A stretch of DNA of 64,000 nucleotides from Eubacteriaceae bacterium. GTDB taxonomy: Bacteria > Bacillota > Clostridia > Eubacteriales > Anaerofustaceae. A model generated the notes under the pieces. It was not told the DNA's origin, did not search any database, and worked only from the letters and a program-made list of their open reading frames with translations. The stretch spans positions 62,001 through 126,000 of the forward strand of contig WRIY01000002.1 in the NCBI GenBank assembly GCA_009782515.1. Direction: 5' to 3'. Both the position numbers and the translations under genes were made by a program. Below, in pieces: positions 63,801-64,000 of this stretch (the stretch's first letter is position 1; each line of letters begins with the position of its first letter).

Positions 63801-64000
63801 CGTATGCAGTAAACGGGCTGCCACTCGTGGACTCCGAGAACCATGAAGGCTATACCGGCCTTGCAGGCAATGCATCTGGACCGCTTCGCGTTATCGCAGA
63901 AACGAACCAGGGCGCGTCAGTCAAATACGCTGTCAAGCTTGTCGTAGCTGTTTCAGGCTCCGGCGAGCTGGATAGCTATATAAGCCAGGACTACTTGCCG
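60857..64000 (+). CDS. Large secreted protein with tandem sulfite-oxidase-like (molybdopterin-binding) modules, 3' end outside the window
   Basis: At least 1048 codons with no stop. The GTG at 60857 is the likely start; AAAGGA abuts it and an N-terminal helix (SLIIAATVLIVAIAVFVIF, ~14-32) follows. NVDAITGATVT at 69-79 matches the D..(S/T)GAT motif in which NqrC/RnfG-type proteins carry covalent FMN. Then about five modules of 180-200 residues. Each has an FTxxQLE/LRELE-like start, a Y-E/R-G-(L/I)-x-(L/I)-Y/W-x-L/F segment, a G-P-(M/L)-R-I/V strand and a late V-K-F/Y segment, as in the sulfite oxidase fold. Most lack an obvious Mo-ligand cysteine, so cofactor binding is uncertain. Probably an extracytoplasmic redox protein. 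Confidence 0.75.
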   Translation, partial: MSKIKNNKLPSRKSLIIAATVLIVAIAVFVIFQKAPGRIPDFANIDFSLSPYKHITNGGINTSDKLPYNVDAITGATVTVEGPAVASSVPLSMREMENRNDGLFRGVYKDSSGERIYEGLELYCLLTGMANGDKGIILTDKASKVLLKNSSRETIASISIDEIASAHNKGKPYLLAYGVGTLDEKFAAPFVFDAANPNEHSEGYISELGNADGCLKLVYGMNASDAKRNTFTNVAYIYISEEEEPGFKHTGAGSHEYSTSKYTDYIITFRGEALGCEMDFTVQQLESHANYSSDGKLVQGGMGYLDEYSLANNAYWYVNEYEGLDLYKLLLYLGMSDAESMGLAASRTTLARFVADDGFFAPESFSVDALSYPDTFGFYIKNAIDPGDGSYAPTNADLVRTGYPVLMAFGVNRYPYTISKQDAGYLSGLSNDGGPMRIVFGKTQYGHPNGSNQVKFLRDVIIGKDVLYNTHKYSSDTAHQALAGDSLDITVTGEDGALIMRSTMSVGDIEDLVYAEGVSAKESKSARIKDHYQRETGSGYASEIYEGINLEYFLMDVLGLPGTNGTVTFSGGGNEKATVNLSDLLRSGYNTQLGRDRITPVIAFAKNGSPMVFGADSEGYKDQLALKPSLESDPGHYIVENSGGPLAVFIPSSDPENCNAISCLNVTSIDIELVPDSYAHINEPYSNYALSTVRFYGDGLSGEQSLSVRELESRQRKAKTLDFCLPGDGGKAVEQRYRGLPIYELFIEMGIKSNAGDVIFYDSSGNSFRFSLSALKKNNYINQLSPHKEALTAMLAYGKGQAGDNPMEGAPLVPSVDSNGYDAKRQNGAGPLKLIIPGETADAAAIVDDIAAVEVTANEIELWGHRMSDIYKDFLDYRLTLTVINDDSEWSHDFTLGQLEEMADLIVRDKYAVLDIGECEGIDIWKFIKRFAGSVPGIENPVSITVYAADGYKNDLLSVFYLDGFEYGVDDGSGDKKPLLLAYAVNGLPLVDSENHEGYTGLAGNASGPLRVIAETNQGASVKYAVKLVVAVSGSGELDSYISQDYLP

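Overview
The window reads as the chromosome of a spore-forming anaerobic member of the Clostridia (Bacillota). Evidence: pyruvate:ferredoxin oxidoreductase (nifJ), a spo0A/spoIVB pair with an 0A box and a forespore-type promoter, strong Shine-Dalgarno sites, an ireB/ruvX/yrzB locus, RNase J, YlbF, RNase HIII and a rimP-nusA-rnpM-infB-rbfA operon. No rRNA or CRISPR array was seen. The species cannot be named from sequence alone.

Layout, left to right. 80-7235: nifJ, then on the minus strand a cysteine-synthase-like protein lacking the PLP lysine, and a late cobalamin cluster (cobU, cobS, a short CobU-like protein, a histidine phosphatase). 7236-11316: a long non-coding stretch, a membrane protein with an acidic tail, and an Rpn-type nuclease with small palindromes downstream. 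11317-18680: spo0A, spoIVB, a small zinc ribbon, a two-component system and pcrA. 18691-23058: an ABC exporter operon ending in a PASTA-repeat protein. 23364-23522: tRNA-Pro and a CAU tRNA.

23476-33534 is a ~10.0-kb integrative element in the CAU tRNA gene, bounded by a perfect 49-bp repeat of the tRNA 3' end. It has a tyrosine integrase, divergent XRE regulators around a 20-bp palindrome, an AlpA/Xis-like HTH protein, recT, a replication protein, a DnaC-like loader and ten phased 15-bp iterons. It has no capsid, tail or portal genes. This layout resembles phage-inducible chromosomal islands (phage satellites). It is decaying: integrase and one small gene have nonsense codons, recT has three frameshifts, and two zinc-ribbon genes have one frameshift each. 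It also carries a protein with two LacI-type DNA-binding domains and no sugar-binding domain.

33557-57483 is core genome: gatC-ispE; ligA (with an apparently duplicated HhH domain) and rnhC; the rimP operon through truB/ribF, with a Q/N-rich repeat-expanded IF-2; plsY, mtaB, HIT, rpsU, yqeY, alaS; then ireB, an Fe-S aldo/keto reductase, a ruvX-yrzB fusion, rnj and a ylbF-family gene.

57484-64000 holds a possible small RNA, a secreted MBG-type surface protein behind a structured leader, and a large secreted protein running off the window end. The last has a flavinylation-like motif and tandem sulfite-oxidase-like (molybdopterin-binding) modules. It lies behind a promoter, a Moco-riboswitch-like aptamer and an intrinsic terminator, which suggests cofactor-controlled attenuation.
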